Source: Flavobacteriia bacterium (GTDB lineage Bacteria; Bacteroidota; Bacteroidia; Flavobacteriales_D; Crocinitomicaceae). From it: a stretch of DNA of 45,584 nt. Shown piece by piece: positions 27,143 through 34,095 of the stretch. A program made the position numbers and the translations under genes. Position 1 is the stretch's first letter. Each line of letters starts with the position of its first letter. The stretch lies in the NCBI GenBank assembly GCA_947463445.1, contig CANHRS010000013.1:1-45584 (forward strand), written 5' to 3'. Below the pieces are notes generated by a model. The model saw nothing but the letters and a program-made list of their open reading frames with translations. It made no database searches and was not told the DNA's origin.

Positions 27143-27168
27143 CGTAGAGACACAATGCTTTGTGTCTA
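27143..27168. repeat. Imperfect palindrome (gtagagacacaa / tttgtgtctac)
   Basis: The arms gtagagacac (27143-27152) and gtgtctac (27161-27168) pair with a two-base bulge around a short loop. Elements close to gtagagacacaatgcattgt are a common dispersed palindrome in Bacteroidota, so this is probably a copy that has drifted. It follows the stop of the unknown gene by 6 bases. Confidence 0.55.
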
Positions 27169-27201
27169 CCTAATTGTTTCAAAAAAAACAAAAAAAATAC
27201 A

Positions 27202-27234
27202 AAGTAAGGATGTTGCAAAGCAACATCCTTACTT
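27202..27234 (+). terminator. Perfect 15-base-pair hairpin before the response regulator
   Basis: The arms aagtaaggatgttgc (27202-27216) and gcaacatccttactt (27220-27234) are perfect complements with an aaa loop, followed by ttataa. An A-rich stretch precedes it. It ends 20 bases before the start of the response regulator, so it could be a terminator for the upstream gene, a leader structure of the regulator mRNA, or a dispersed palindrome. Confidence 0.55.
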
Positions 27235-27253
27235 TTATAAATAAAAAATATAG

Positions 27254-28423
27254 ATGAAAAAAATCCTAATCATTGACGACGAACGCAGCATACGTCGCGC
27301 CCTTCGCGAAATCCTTGAATTCGAAGAATACGATGTATTCGAAGCGGAAAACGGTCGTGAAGGACTTGATTTGCTAAAAGCGAATCAATACGACCTAGTA
27401 TTCTGTGATATTAAAATGCCTATCCTAGATGGAATGGAAGTGCTGGAAGCGTTTAAAAAAACAGAAAACGAAACTCCATTTATCATGATTAGCGGACACG
27501 GAACCATCGAAACGGCTGTAGAAGCAATACGTAAAGGAGCTTTTGATTTTATTGAGAAACCATTGGATTTAAATCGTATTTTAGTCACTTTGCGCAATGC
27601 AAAAGAACGAGTTTCTTTCGTGGAACAAACGACAGTATTGAAATCCACCATCAAAAAGATCAAAGGTTCTACAATCATTGGAGAATCGGAAGGCATACGT
27701 CGTATCAAAGAAATGATGGAGAAAGTAGCACCATCCGATGCACGTGTTTTAATTACAGGAAGTAATGGAACAGGGAAGGAGTTGGTTGCGCGAGGACTAC
27801 ACGAACTTTCTAACCGAGTAAGAATGCCGTTTATCGAGGTGAATTGTGCCGCTATTCCATCTGAATTAATTGAAAGCGAGTTGTTTGGTCACGAAAAGGG
27901 AGCGTTTACATCTGCCGTAAAAGACAAAAAAGGAAAGTTTGAACTTGCGCAAGGTGGTACCATCTTCCTAGATGAGATCGGGGATATGAGTTTGTCTGCG
28001 CAAGCAAAAGTGCTGCGTGCACTACAAGAAAACGTAATTCAACGTGTAGGAAGTGAGAAGGATACAAAAATTGATTGTCGTGTAATTGCTGCTACCAACA
28101 AAGATTTACGCAAAGAAATAGAAGCAGGAAGATTTCGGGAAGATTTATTTCACCGAATAGCAATTATTCTAATTCATGTTCCAGCACTCAACGACCGCAG
28201 AGAGGACATTCCGTTGTTAGCAGAACATTTTTTAACGGTGGTATGTAACGATCATGGTATCGCCCGAAAAGCATTTGATCAAAAGGCAATTCAAGCGCTT
28301 ACAGCCATTAACTGGACAGGAAATATTCGTGAATTACGCAATGTAATCGAACGTTTGGTAATCCTTGCCGGAGATGTAATTACCGAACAAGATGTGAATC
28401 TATTTGCAAATCCGAAGGGGTAG
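27254..28423 (+). CDS. NtrC-family sigma-54 response regulator without a DNA-binding domain
   Basis: A 389-residue two-domain regulator. Residues 1-118 are a receiver domain with Asp8/Asp9, phosphoacceptor Asp52 and Lys102. Residues 141-380 are the AAA+ sigma-54 activator: Walker A GSNGTGKE (169-176), GAFTSA in the sigma-54 contact loop (216-221), and Walker B GGTIFLDEIGD (234-244). After the AAA+ domain (WTGNIRELRNVIERLVIL) the protein ends 20 residues later, with no Fis-type helix-turn-helix. Such proteins may work from solution or pair with other proteins. No histidine kinase is nearby. Repeats follow its stop codon. Confidence 0.93.
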   Translation: MKKILIIDDERSIRRALREILEFEEYDVFEAENGREGLDLLKANQYDLVFCDIKMPILDGMEVLEAFKKTENETPFIMISGHGTIETAVEAIRKGAFDFIEKPLDLNRILVTLRNAKERVSFVEQTTVLKSTIKKIKGSTIIGESEGIRRIKEMMEKVAPSDARVLITGSNGTGKELVARGLHELSNRVRMPFIEVNCAAIPSELIESELFGHEKGAFTSAVKDKKGKFELAQGGTIFLDEIGDMSLSAQAKVLRALQENVIQRVGSEKDTKIDCRVIAATNKDLRKEIEAGRFREDLFHRIAIILIHVPALNDRREDIPLLAEHFLTVVCNDHGIARKAFDQKAIQALTAINWTGNIRELRNVIERLVILAGDVITEQDVNLFANPKG

Positions 28424-28437
28424 AACCGAACTTTAAA

Positions 28438-28480
28438 CTTCCCTCCTTGAGGAGGGATTGAGGGAGGTGACCTCGAGGTA
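28438..28480 (+). repeat. Dispersed intergenic repeat R1, copy 3
   Basis: The sequence cttccctccttgaggaggga, then ttgagggaggtgacc, shares the gagggatt..gggaggtga core with copies at 15414-15471 and 28604-28640. The first half is itself palindromic (cctcc-ttga-ggagg). It starts 14 bases after the response regulator stop. Confidence 0.7.
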
Positions 28481-28487
28481 GGCTAGA

Positions 28488-28530
28488 ATTCCTGTTCAGA
28501 TGGAAGTGTCTACCCTTGTAGTCCTATTTC
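28488..28530 (+). repeat. Short palindromic repeat R2, copy a
   Basis: A degenerate copy (gttcagatggaagtgtctac, then ccttgtagtcc) of the R2 hairpin unit. It lies between two R1 copies in the gap after the response regulator. Confidence 0.5.
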
Positions 28531-28603
28531 AAAAGAGTAAATAGTTGGAGAAGAAAAAATAACAAAAGTTGAAGTTACACTATTAACTAAATTGATCTAT
28601 AAG

Positions 28604-28640
28604 CTTCCTCCCTTGAGGGAGGATTGAGGAGGGTGACCTA
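28604..28640 (+). repeat. Dispersed intergenic repeat R1, copy 4
   Basis: The sequence cttcctcccttgagggagga, then ttgaggagggtgacc, is close to copy 3. In both, the initial ctccc/gggag arms form a hairpin. It lies in the same gap, 124 bases after copy 3. Confidence 0.7.
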
Positions 28641-28674
28641 GAGTTTTGACCATTTCTTAAAAGTATACTACCAA

Positions 28675-28710
28675 ATTCCTGCTCCGCTGGAAGTGTCTTC
28701 CTACGGTTCT
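28675..28710 (+). repeat. Short palindromic repeat R2, copy b (best copy)
   Basis: attcctgctccgctggaagt followed by gtcttcctacggttc. The core GGAAGTGTCTTCC is a perfect hairpin (GGAAG, tgt, CTTCC), flanked by CCG and CGG. It ends at the stop codon of the DUF4197 gene. It is the reference for the R2 family in this window. Confidence 0.65.
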
Positions 28711-28711
28711 T

Positions 28712-29473
28712 TTACTTCCCCCCTTTTAAAATACTTCCAAACACCTTTGTGACGGTTGCGGTAGTATTTGCAGCAATATTTTTTACTGCAGCAGCTGGAT
28801 CTTTACGTATTTTATTTTCCTCAATTTCTACTAATTTAAATAAGCCTGAAATGGCGCGATCGGTAACATACTCATTCAGATCAGGATTAATACTTTTTCC
28901 GCCTGTAAATACATTGACCTTATTGTAATTGGTAGCAAGTGGTTCCCAATATTTTGTTAATTCAACAGTTTTAATAGCTTTATCTACCTCTGGTCTAAAT
29001 GCCGTTTTTAGTTCTTTACTGGTGTTGGATTGTAAAAATCGTGTAGCAGATCCATTGCCGCCATTCAAAATTGATAATCCGTCCGAAATTTGCATGTTTT
29101 TGATTGCGCTTAAAAAGATTGGTAATGCTTTTTTTGTTGCTTCTTCTGCTGCGCGATTCAAGGTCATTTCGAAACGTTCAACCTGACTCTTCATCTTAAG
29201 CTTTAGTGCTGCGTCTTTCACTTTTTGTGCATCCTGCGGAAATGGCAAGGTAATAAGTGAGTTTTTCCAGAAACCATCCATCGCAGAACTTTGTTTTACA
29301 GAGTTTTCTATACTGATGTTTAATGCATCTTTTAAGCCCTGTATTATCTCTTCTTTAGAAAGTAAAGGATTTAGCGCGATTTTTGCAGGTTGTTTGTTGA
29401 AAGAACTTAAAGTTGAAATTGCAGTTATAGCAAATGTTCCAACAAGTACAATAGATAGAATATTTTTTTTCAT
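28712..29473 (-). CDS. DUF4197 family exported protein
   Basis: A protein of 253 residues from ATG 29473 (MKKNILSIVLVGTFAITAIS), with a signal peptide. An upstream start at 29494 is ruled out by the -7 box TAAGTTTG at 29492-29499. The mature part fits DUF4197: helical, with PLLSKEEIIQGLKDALNISIENSVKQ near residue 40, KDAALKLKMKSQVERFEMTLNRAAE, and AISGLFKLVEIEENKIRKDP near the end. Function is unknown; members are in the periplasm or the outer membrane. Repeat R2 copy b abuts the stop codon. Confidence 0.85.
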   Translation of the reverse strand: MKKNILSIVLVGTFAITAISTLSSFNKQPAKIALNPLLSKEEIIQGLKDALNISIENSVKQSSAMDGFWKNSLITLPFPQDAQKVKDAALKLKMKSQVERFEMTLNRAAEEATKKALPIFLSAIKNMQISDGLSILNGGNGSATRFLQSNTSKELKTAFRPEVDKAIKTVELTKYWEPLATNYNKVNVFTGGKSINPDLNEYVTDRAISGLFKLVEIEENKIRKDPAAAVKNIAANTTATVTKVFGSILKGGK

Positions 29474-29491
29474 GAATTCAGATTTGGTATT

Positions 29492-29499
29492 CAAACTTA
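29492..29499 (-). promoter_or_regulatory. Bacteroidota -7 box (TAAGTTTG) of the DUF4197 gene
   Basis: On the minus strand the sequence is TAAGTTTG, an exact TAnnTTTG match 18 bases before the ATG at 29473. It overlaps an alternative upstream start at 29494 and so argues against it. Confidence 0.5.
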
Positions 29500-29535
29500 C
29501 GATAAATTTATAGAAAATTAGTCTTAATATAACGT

Positions 29536-30780
29536 ATGGTAGCAGAACTTATTTCGATTGGCGATGAATTGCTAATCGGACAAACAATCAACACCAACGC
29601 TTCTTGGTTAGGAAGTGAATTAGCATTACAAGGAATTCAAGTTAAATGGTGTACGACAATTTCAGATGATAAAGAAGATATCTTGTTTACGGTTGATCAA
29701 GCATTAAAGAGATCACAATTAGTCATTATTACAGGAGGTTTAGGCCCTACAAAAGACGATATAACGAAGCATACATTAGCGTCGTATTTTAATACAGAAT
29801 TAGTAATAGACCCAACCGTATTGGGTAAAATTGAAGAATATTTTCGCTTACGTGGACGTGAAATGTTAGAAGTAAACACCATGCAAGCAGCTTTACCAAA
29901 GGCATGTACAATTATTCCAAACAATCACGGGACTGCTTCTGGAATGTGGTTTGAGAAAAACGATTCCGTTCTAATAAGTTTACCTGGTGTTCCTTATGAG
30001 ATGAAAGGATTGATGAAAGACTTTTTATTAGAGAAAATCCAACAACATTTTCAAACAAAGGCGCTCTACCATAAAACTATTTTAACAACTGGAATCGGTG
30101 AATCTTTCTTGGCTGAAACGATGGCAGAGTGGGAAAGTCGCATTCGAGAACTAGGGCTTGGATTAGCCTATCTACCTTCGCCTGGATTGGTGAAGTTACG
30201 TATATCCTCCTACAGAGGTGAGGTGGATGCGCTAGTCATGGAAGGGTTTTTTCGAGAAATTGAAGATAAATTACCGCAGCATGTGTTTGGATATGAAAGC
30301 GATACGTTGGCGGAAGTAGTTGGACGCTTATTGTTACAAGCAGGTAAAAATGTAGGTACAGTTGAAAGTTGTACTGGTGGAGGTGTAGCAAATGCACTTG
30401 TTTCTGTTCCTGGTTCAAGTGCTTATTTTCAAGGAAGTTTAACAACGTATTCCTACGAACTTAAAACAAGATTAGCAGGAGTTAATCCTCTAACCTTAGA
30501 AAAATTCGGCGCTGTTAGTGAAGAAACGGTACGCGAAATGGCTATTGGTGGTAGAGAAAAACTAGGGGTAGATTACTGTATTTCGATCTCTGGTGTTGCC
30601 GGACCAGATGGCGGAACACCAGACAAACCAGTCGGAACTGTCTGGATGGCAGTAGCTTTAGCAGGAGATTGTGTAACAAAAAAAATAAATTTAGGAGATA
30701 ATCGCGAAAGAAACATACAAATGACTATATTTGCATCTCTGAATATGCTTCGAAATGTATTATCAACAAAAAGAAGTTAA
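29536..30780 (+). CDS. cinA: CinA: nicotinamide-nucleotide amidase / competence-damage protein
   Basis: A 414-residue two-domain protein. Residues 1-165 form a molybdopterin-binding-like (COG1058) domain starting AELISIGDELLIGQTINTN, with VIITGGLGPTKDD near residue 70. From about residue 255 to 410 the PncC-type amidase domain shows VESCTGGGVANALVSVPGSS and SISGVAGPDGGTPDKPVGT. The C-terminal domain deamidates nicotinamide mononucleotide, a step of NAD recycling; the N-terminal domain is linked to ADP-ribose pyrophosphatase activity in CinA. The length is normal. It lies just upstream of the ribosomal protein genes, separated by 80 bases. Confidence 0.95.
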   Translation: MVAELISIGDELLIGQTINTNASWLGSELALQGIQVKWCTTISDDKEDILFTVDQALKRSQLVIITGGLGPTKDDITKHTLASYFNTELVIDPTVLGKIEEYFRLRGREMLEVNTMQAALPKACTIIPNNHGTASGMWFEKNDSVLISLPGVPYEMKGLMKDFLLEKIQQHFQTKALYHKTILTTGIGESFLAETMAEWESRIRELGLGLAYLPSPGLVKLRISSYRGEVDALVMEGFFREIEDKLPQHVFGYESDTLAEVVGRLLLQAGKNVGTVESCTGGGVANALVSVPGSSAYFQGSLTTYSYELKTRLAGVNPLTLEKFGAVSEETVREMAIGGREKLGVDYCISISGVAGPDGGTPDKPVGTVWMAVALAGDCVTKKINLGDNRERNIQMTIFASLNMLRNVLSTKRS

Positions 30781-30861
30781 AAAAGAGAAAAATAGTTGTG
30801 TAATTAGAAAATTATAACTTTCTTTGCACCCGCTTTAGATTTTTAGTTAAATATATATAAG

Positions 30862-31098
30862 ATGTCACGAGTTTGTCAATTAACAGGTAAGTCAGTAATG
30901 GTTGGGAACAATGTTTCTCACTCAAACAGAAAAACAAAACGTAAGTTTTTCCCGAACTTAGTTACGAAAAAGTTCTTTCTTCCAGAAGAGGACAAATTTG
31001 TAACATTGAAAATTTCAACTTCAGCGTTGAGAACAATTAACAAAAAAGGGATCACAGAGGTTGTTAAAGAAGCTCGTGAAAAAGGATATCTAAAATAA
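30862..31098 (+). CDS. rpmB: 50S ribosomal protein L28
   Basis: A 78-residue bL28 with [22 protein letters not shown], then [15 protein letters not shown] and [13 protein letters not shown], all family hallmarks. It is the first gene of the Bacteroidota block rpmB-rpmG-DUF4295-ftsY. A weak -7-like box (taactttc) at 30816-30823 lies 38 bases upstream. Confidence 0.97.
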   Translation: MSRVCQLTGKSVMVGNNVSHSNRKTKRKFFPNLVTKKFFLPEEDKFVTLKISTSALRTINKKGITEVVKEAREKGYLK

Positions 31099-31144
31099 AA
31101 CTACTTCGACCCATTGTGAAATGGCAGAATAAAAAGTAAAGAAA

Positions 31145-31333
31145 ATGGCAAAGAAAGCAAAAGGTAATAGAATCCAAGTTATTCTAGAATGTACAGAGCA
31201 TAAAGCTACAGGTGTTGCTGGAACATCTCGTTACATCACGACAAAAAATCGTAAAAATACTCCAGAGAGATTAGAGATCAGAAAATACAATCCGATCTTG
31301 CGTAAATATACTGTTCATAAAGAAATTAAATAA
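31145..31333 (+). CDS. rpmG: 50S ribosomal protein L33
   Basis: A 62-residue bL33 ([20 protein letters not shown], then [17 protein letters not shown]). It lacks the CxxC zinc pairs, so it is the zinc-free form; a single Cys16 is present. It lies 46 bases downstream of rpmB and 9 bases upstream of the DUF4295 gene. Confidence 0.96.
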   Translation: MAKKAKGNRIQVILECTEHKATGVAGTSRYITTKNRKNTPERLEIRKYNPILRKYTVHKEIK

Positions 31334-31342
31334 TAGTCTGAC

Positions 31343-31498
31343 ATGGCAAAGAAAGTAGTAGCATCCTTGCAAAAAGGAGGAGGAAAAGAGCATACGAAAG
31401 TAATCAAAATGGTTAAATCTGAAAAATCAGGTGCATTTACTTTCAAAGAAGAAATCGTTCACAATGATAAAGTGAAAGAATGGTTTGCAAAAAACTAA
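31343..31498 (+). CDS. DUF4295 family small basic protein, probable Bacteroidota-specific ribosomal protein
   Basis: A 51-residue lysine-rich protein (MAKKVVASLQKGGGKEHTKV, ending VKEWFAKN). The family is found in Bacteroidota next to rpmG. From memory, a flavobacterial ribosome structure showed a new protein, bL38, encoded here; I cannot confirm it from sequence. The start ATG at 31343 is 9 bases after the rpmG stop codon, so the genes are probably co-translated. A terminator follows. The gene is too short for many gene finders. Confidence 0.9.
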   Translation: MAKKVVASLQKGGGKEHTKVIKMVKSEKSGAFTFKEEIVHNDKVKEWFAKN

Positions 31499-31524
31499 TT
31501 CAAACTAAAAATAATTTAATGAAT

Positions 31525-31550
31525 AGCTCTCTTACCAAAGGGAGCTTTTT
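31525..31550 (+). terminator. Rho-independent terminator after the ribosomal protein genes
   Basis: The arms agctctc (31525-31531) and gggagct (31540-31546) pair, with one G-T wobble, around an 8-base loop, followed by a T run. It lies 26 bases after the DUF4295 stop and 14 bases before the ftsY start, so it may act partly, as attenuation before ftsY. Confidence 0.75.
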
Positions 31551-31564
31551 CTATTTTTAATACT

Positions 31565-32521
31565 ATGGCATTTTTCGGATTATTTTCCAAAGAAAAAAAG
31601 GAAACACTCAACAAAGGCTTAGAAAAAACGAAACAAAGTTTTTTCTCTAAAATTGCACGAACAATCGTTGGTAAGTCTACTGTCGATGATGAGGTGTTAG
31701 ATAATTTAGAAGAAATATTAATCACGTCAGATGTTGGGGTAGAAACAACCCTAAAAGTCATTGAACGTATTGAGGCACGTATTGCACGCGATAAATATTT
31801 AAATACCTCTGAATTAAATCGCGTTCTAAAAGAAGAAATTTCCTCTTTATTAGAAGAAAATAATACGCATAATCCAGGAGAATTTAAATTCCCAGATACC
31901 AATGGACTTCCATATGTAATTATGGTTGTTGGTGTGAATGGTGTAGGGAAAACTACTACCATAGGTAAATTAGCGCATCATTTTAAATCCGAAGGTAAAA
32001 AGGTGATTCTAGGGGCTGCGGATACCTTCCGTGCTGCTGCTGTAGATCAATTAATCATTTGGTCGGAAAGAGTAGGAGTGCCTATTGTACAACAAGGTAT
32101 GGGTGCTGATCCTGCTTCTGTTGCTTTCGATGCGCTATCTTCGGCAAAAGCACAAGGCGCAGATGTAGTTATAATTGATACTGCAGGGCGTTTACATAAT
32201 AAGGTAAATCTAATGAACGAGTTGTCGAAAATTCGTCGTGTAATGGATAAGATAATACCAAATGCACCACATGAAGTTTTACTTGTATTGGATGGCTCAA
32301 CGGGTCAAAATGCTTTCGAACAAGCGAAACAATTTTCACTGGCTACTGATATCACAGCGTTGGCAGTAACAAAATTAGATGGAACAGCTAAAGGTGGTGT
32401 AGTTATCGGTATCTCAGATCAAATGAAAATTCCAGTCAAATACATTGGTGTGGGAGAAGGAATGAATGATTTACAATTGTTTCACAGAGAAGAATTTGTG
32501 GACTCCTTATTTTCTGAATAA
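31565..32521 (+). CDS. ftsY: FtsY: signal recognition particle receptor
   Basis: A 318-residue NG-domain GTPase that docks the SRP-ribosome complex at the inner membrane. Motifs are GVNGVGKTTTIGKLA (G1), DTFRAAAVDQL (G2), DTAGRLHNKVNLMNEL (G3), and TKLDGTAKGG (G4). The acidic A domain of E. coli FtsY is missing; the N-terminal 20 residues (FFGLFSKEKKETLNK) are short and basic, as is usual in this phylum. A small lipoprotein gene starts just after its stop. Confidence 0.97.
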   Translation: MAFFGLFSKEKKETLNKGLEKTKQSFFSKIARTIVGKSTVDDEVLDNLEEILITSDVGVETTLKVIERIEARIARDKYLNTSELNRVLKEEISSLLEENNTHNPGEFKFPDTNGLPYVIMVVGVNGVGKTTTIGKLAHHFKSEGKKVILGAADTFRAAAVDQLIIWSERVGVPIVQQGMGADPASVAFDALSSAKAQGADVVIIDTAGRLHNKVNLMNELSKIRRVMDKIIPNAPHEVLLVLDGSTGQNAFEQAKQFSLATDITALAVTKLDGTAKGGVVIGISDQMKIPVKYIGVGEGMNDLQLFHREEFVDSLFSE

Positions 32522-32522
32522 T

Positions 32523-32750
32523 ATGAAGTCTATCTTATTTATTATTGGTATATGCGCATCATTTGCTTGTGCAGCACCAAAAGTAGCGGTAAAAAAATCG
32601 GTTGAAACGAAAAAAAAAGAAGCGTATAAAGATGTGAAAATTTCTAATAAGCCAATTAATCCATCTAATATACCAAAAGTTGCTGATAATCCTGTTCCAG
32701 TTTCCCCAAAAACTCCTGATAATAAGCCGTTAGATACAAGAGAGTATTAG
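32523..32750 (+). CDS. Small proline-rich exported or lipoprotein of unknown function
   Basis: A 75-residue protein. The N-terminal segment MKSILFIIGICASFACAAP is a signal, possibly lipoprotein type with Cys16 as the lipid site. The mature part is low in hydrophobic residues: lysine-rich (KKSVETKKKEAYKDVK), then proline and asparagine. ATG 32523 lies 1 base after the ftsY stop, so it is translated from the ftsY mRNA. It resembles no family I know. Confidence 0.65.
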   Translation: MKSILFIIGICASFACAAPKVAVKKSVETKKKEAYKDVKISNKPINPSNIPKVADNPVPVSPKTPDNKPLDTREY

Positions 32751-32954
32751 TAACCAAGTTAATGTGATTTCATAATCACTCTTTATTAAAGTTAAAATTA
32801 TTAACTTTTATTTTAAACAGATTTCTAATGTTTTTTTTTGATAAAAAATATTGGTTGTAAGCTTCCAGCTTTGATAAGAGTGGTTTTACTTTTGAAGATT
32901 AAGTTTTAGCGCAAGTGAGTTATTAGCCTATAATTATTTTATTATTTTGAAATA

Positions 32955-32990
32955 TAATAAAAGCTGTTTCGTTTGAAGCAGCTTTTATTA
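32955..32990. terminator. Bidirectional terminator hairpin (16 base pairs)
   Basis: The arms taataaaagctgtttc (32955-32970) and gaagcagcttttatta (32975-32990) pair over 16 positions with one G-T wobble around gttt. It lies 12 bases from the stop of the ACMSD gene (minus) and serves that gene; it may also end readthrough from ftsY. The rest of the gap 32751-32954 shows no gene. Confidence 0.75.
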
Positions 32991-33002
32991 CTTAATGCAA
33001 AA

Positions 33003-34010
33003 TTAGACAAACATCTGTTTATCTAACTTTAGCCAGTCTAATGTGGATTGATGAAATATATCCTCTTGTATTGATTTGGATAAATCACTTTCTTCGATAA
33101 ATTTACCTATCTCTAAATCTCCCAACGGAAAAGGATAATCGGTTCCAAAACATACTTTCTTACTTCCTTGCAGCTTAAGGATGTATTTTAATAAATCGAT
33201 GTCGTGTGTAATACTATCTACCCAGAATTTCCCTACGTATTCACGTGGATTGATTGGATTGTCAATCGCTACTAAATCTGGTCTACAGTTAAATCCATGC
33301 TCAACACGACCTAAAGTAGGTAAAAACGAACCTCCAGCATGTGAAAAACATACGCGTAAGTTTGGTAGTTTCTCAAGTAAACCGCTAAATATCATCGAAC
33401 AAGCAGCGCGAGACGTCTCAGCAGGCATACCAACTAACCAAGGTAACCAGTATTTTTTCATACTATCTTCCCCCATCATTTGCCAAGGGTGAATCATAAC
33501 AGCCATATCCAATTCCGCCATTGCCTCGAAAATAGGATAGAATTCTGGTTCTCCTAAATTTTTGTCATTGATATTACTACCAATTTGTACCCCAACTAGC
33601 CCGATTTCCTTACAACGTTTAAGTTCTTGAATTGCACTGTCCACATCTTGCATAGGTATTGTTCCTAAACCAATGTAATTCTTTGGGTAACGTGCAACTA
33701 AATCTGCGATATGATCATTTAAAAAGCGAGATGACTCTAAACAATCTTTCGGTTCTGCCCAATACGAAAATAATACTGGAATTGTACATACTACTTGGAC
33801 GGTAGTTGAGAAATCTTGGTATTCTTTTACTCTAAAATCTTCATCCCAACAGTTTTCTTCAATACGACGAAAAAAACGTCCTCCCTGCATCATATCTGCA
33901 GTTTTATCTTCGTTGTGTTTTAAATAAATGAAATCACCATAACCAAATTTTCCATGCCAATCTGGAAGGTTTTTTGGTATAATATGCGAGTGCATGTCAA
34001 TTTTCAACAT
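33003..34010 (-). CDS. Aminocarboxymuconate-semialdehyde decarboxylase (ACMSD)
   Basis: A 335-residue metal-dependent amidohydrolase-fold decarboxylase. His7 and His9 (MHSHIIP), His174 (MIHPW), His224 (FSHAGG) and Asp291 (GTDYPFP) make up a complete zinc site; they occupy the positions known from ACMSD enzymes. ACMSD diverts the kynurenine pathway intermediate 2-amino-3-carboxymuconate semialdehyde away from quinolinate and NAD. No other kynurenine gene is in the window. Related decarboxylases share this fold, so the substrate is a strong guess, not proof. A bidirectional hairpin follows its stop. Confidence 0.87.
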   Translation of the reverse strand: MLKIDMHSHIIPKNLPDWHGKFGYGDFIYLKHNEDKTADMMQGGRFFRRIEENCWDEDFRVKEYQDFSTTVQVVCTIPVLFSYWAEPKDCLESSRFLNDHIADLVARYPKNYIGLGTIPMQDVDSAIQELKRCKEIGLVGVQIGSNINDKNLGEPEFYPIFEAMAELDMAVMIHPWQMMGEDSMKKYWLPWLVGMPAETSRAACSMIFSGLLEKLPNLRVCFSHAGGSFLPTLGRVEHGFNCRPDLVAIDNPINPREYVGKFWVDSITHDIDLLKYILKLQGSKKVCFGTDYPFPLGDLEIGKFIEESDLSKSIQEDIFHQSTLDWLKLDKQMFV

Positions 34011-34057
34011 AATCTATTTTTTATAATTTATAATTAGTATAATTTCTTCTCTCTACC

Positions 34058-34085
34058 CGTCCCCCGTCACTCGTCCCCCGTCACT
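34058..34085. repeat. Two-unit perfect 14-base tandem repeat
   Basis: The unit cgtcccccgtcact occurs twice in a row (34058-34071, 34072-34085), followed by a partial third (cgttcct). It is GC-rich, in contrast to its AT-rich surroundings, in the gap between accC and the ACMSD gene. Confidence 0.7.
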
Positions 34086-34095
34086 CGTTCCTCAT

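Noticed and set aside
30236-30445. Minus-strand frame within cinA
   Set aside because: Antisense to the highly conserved amidase domain.
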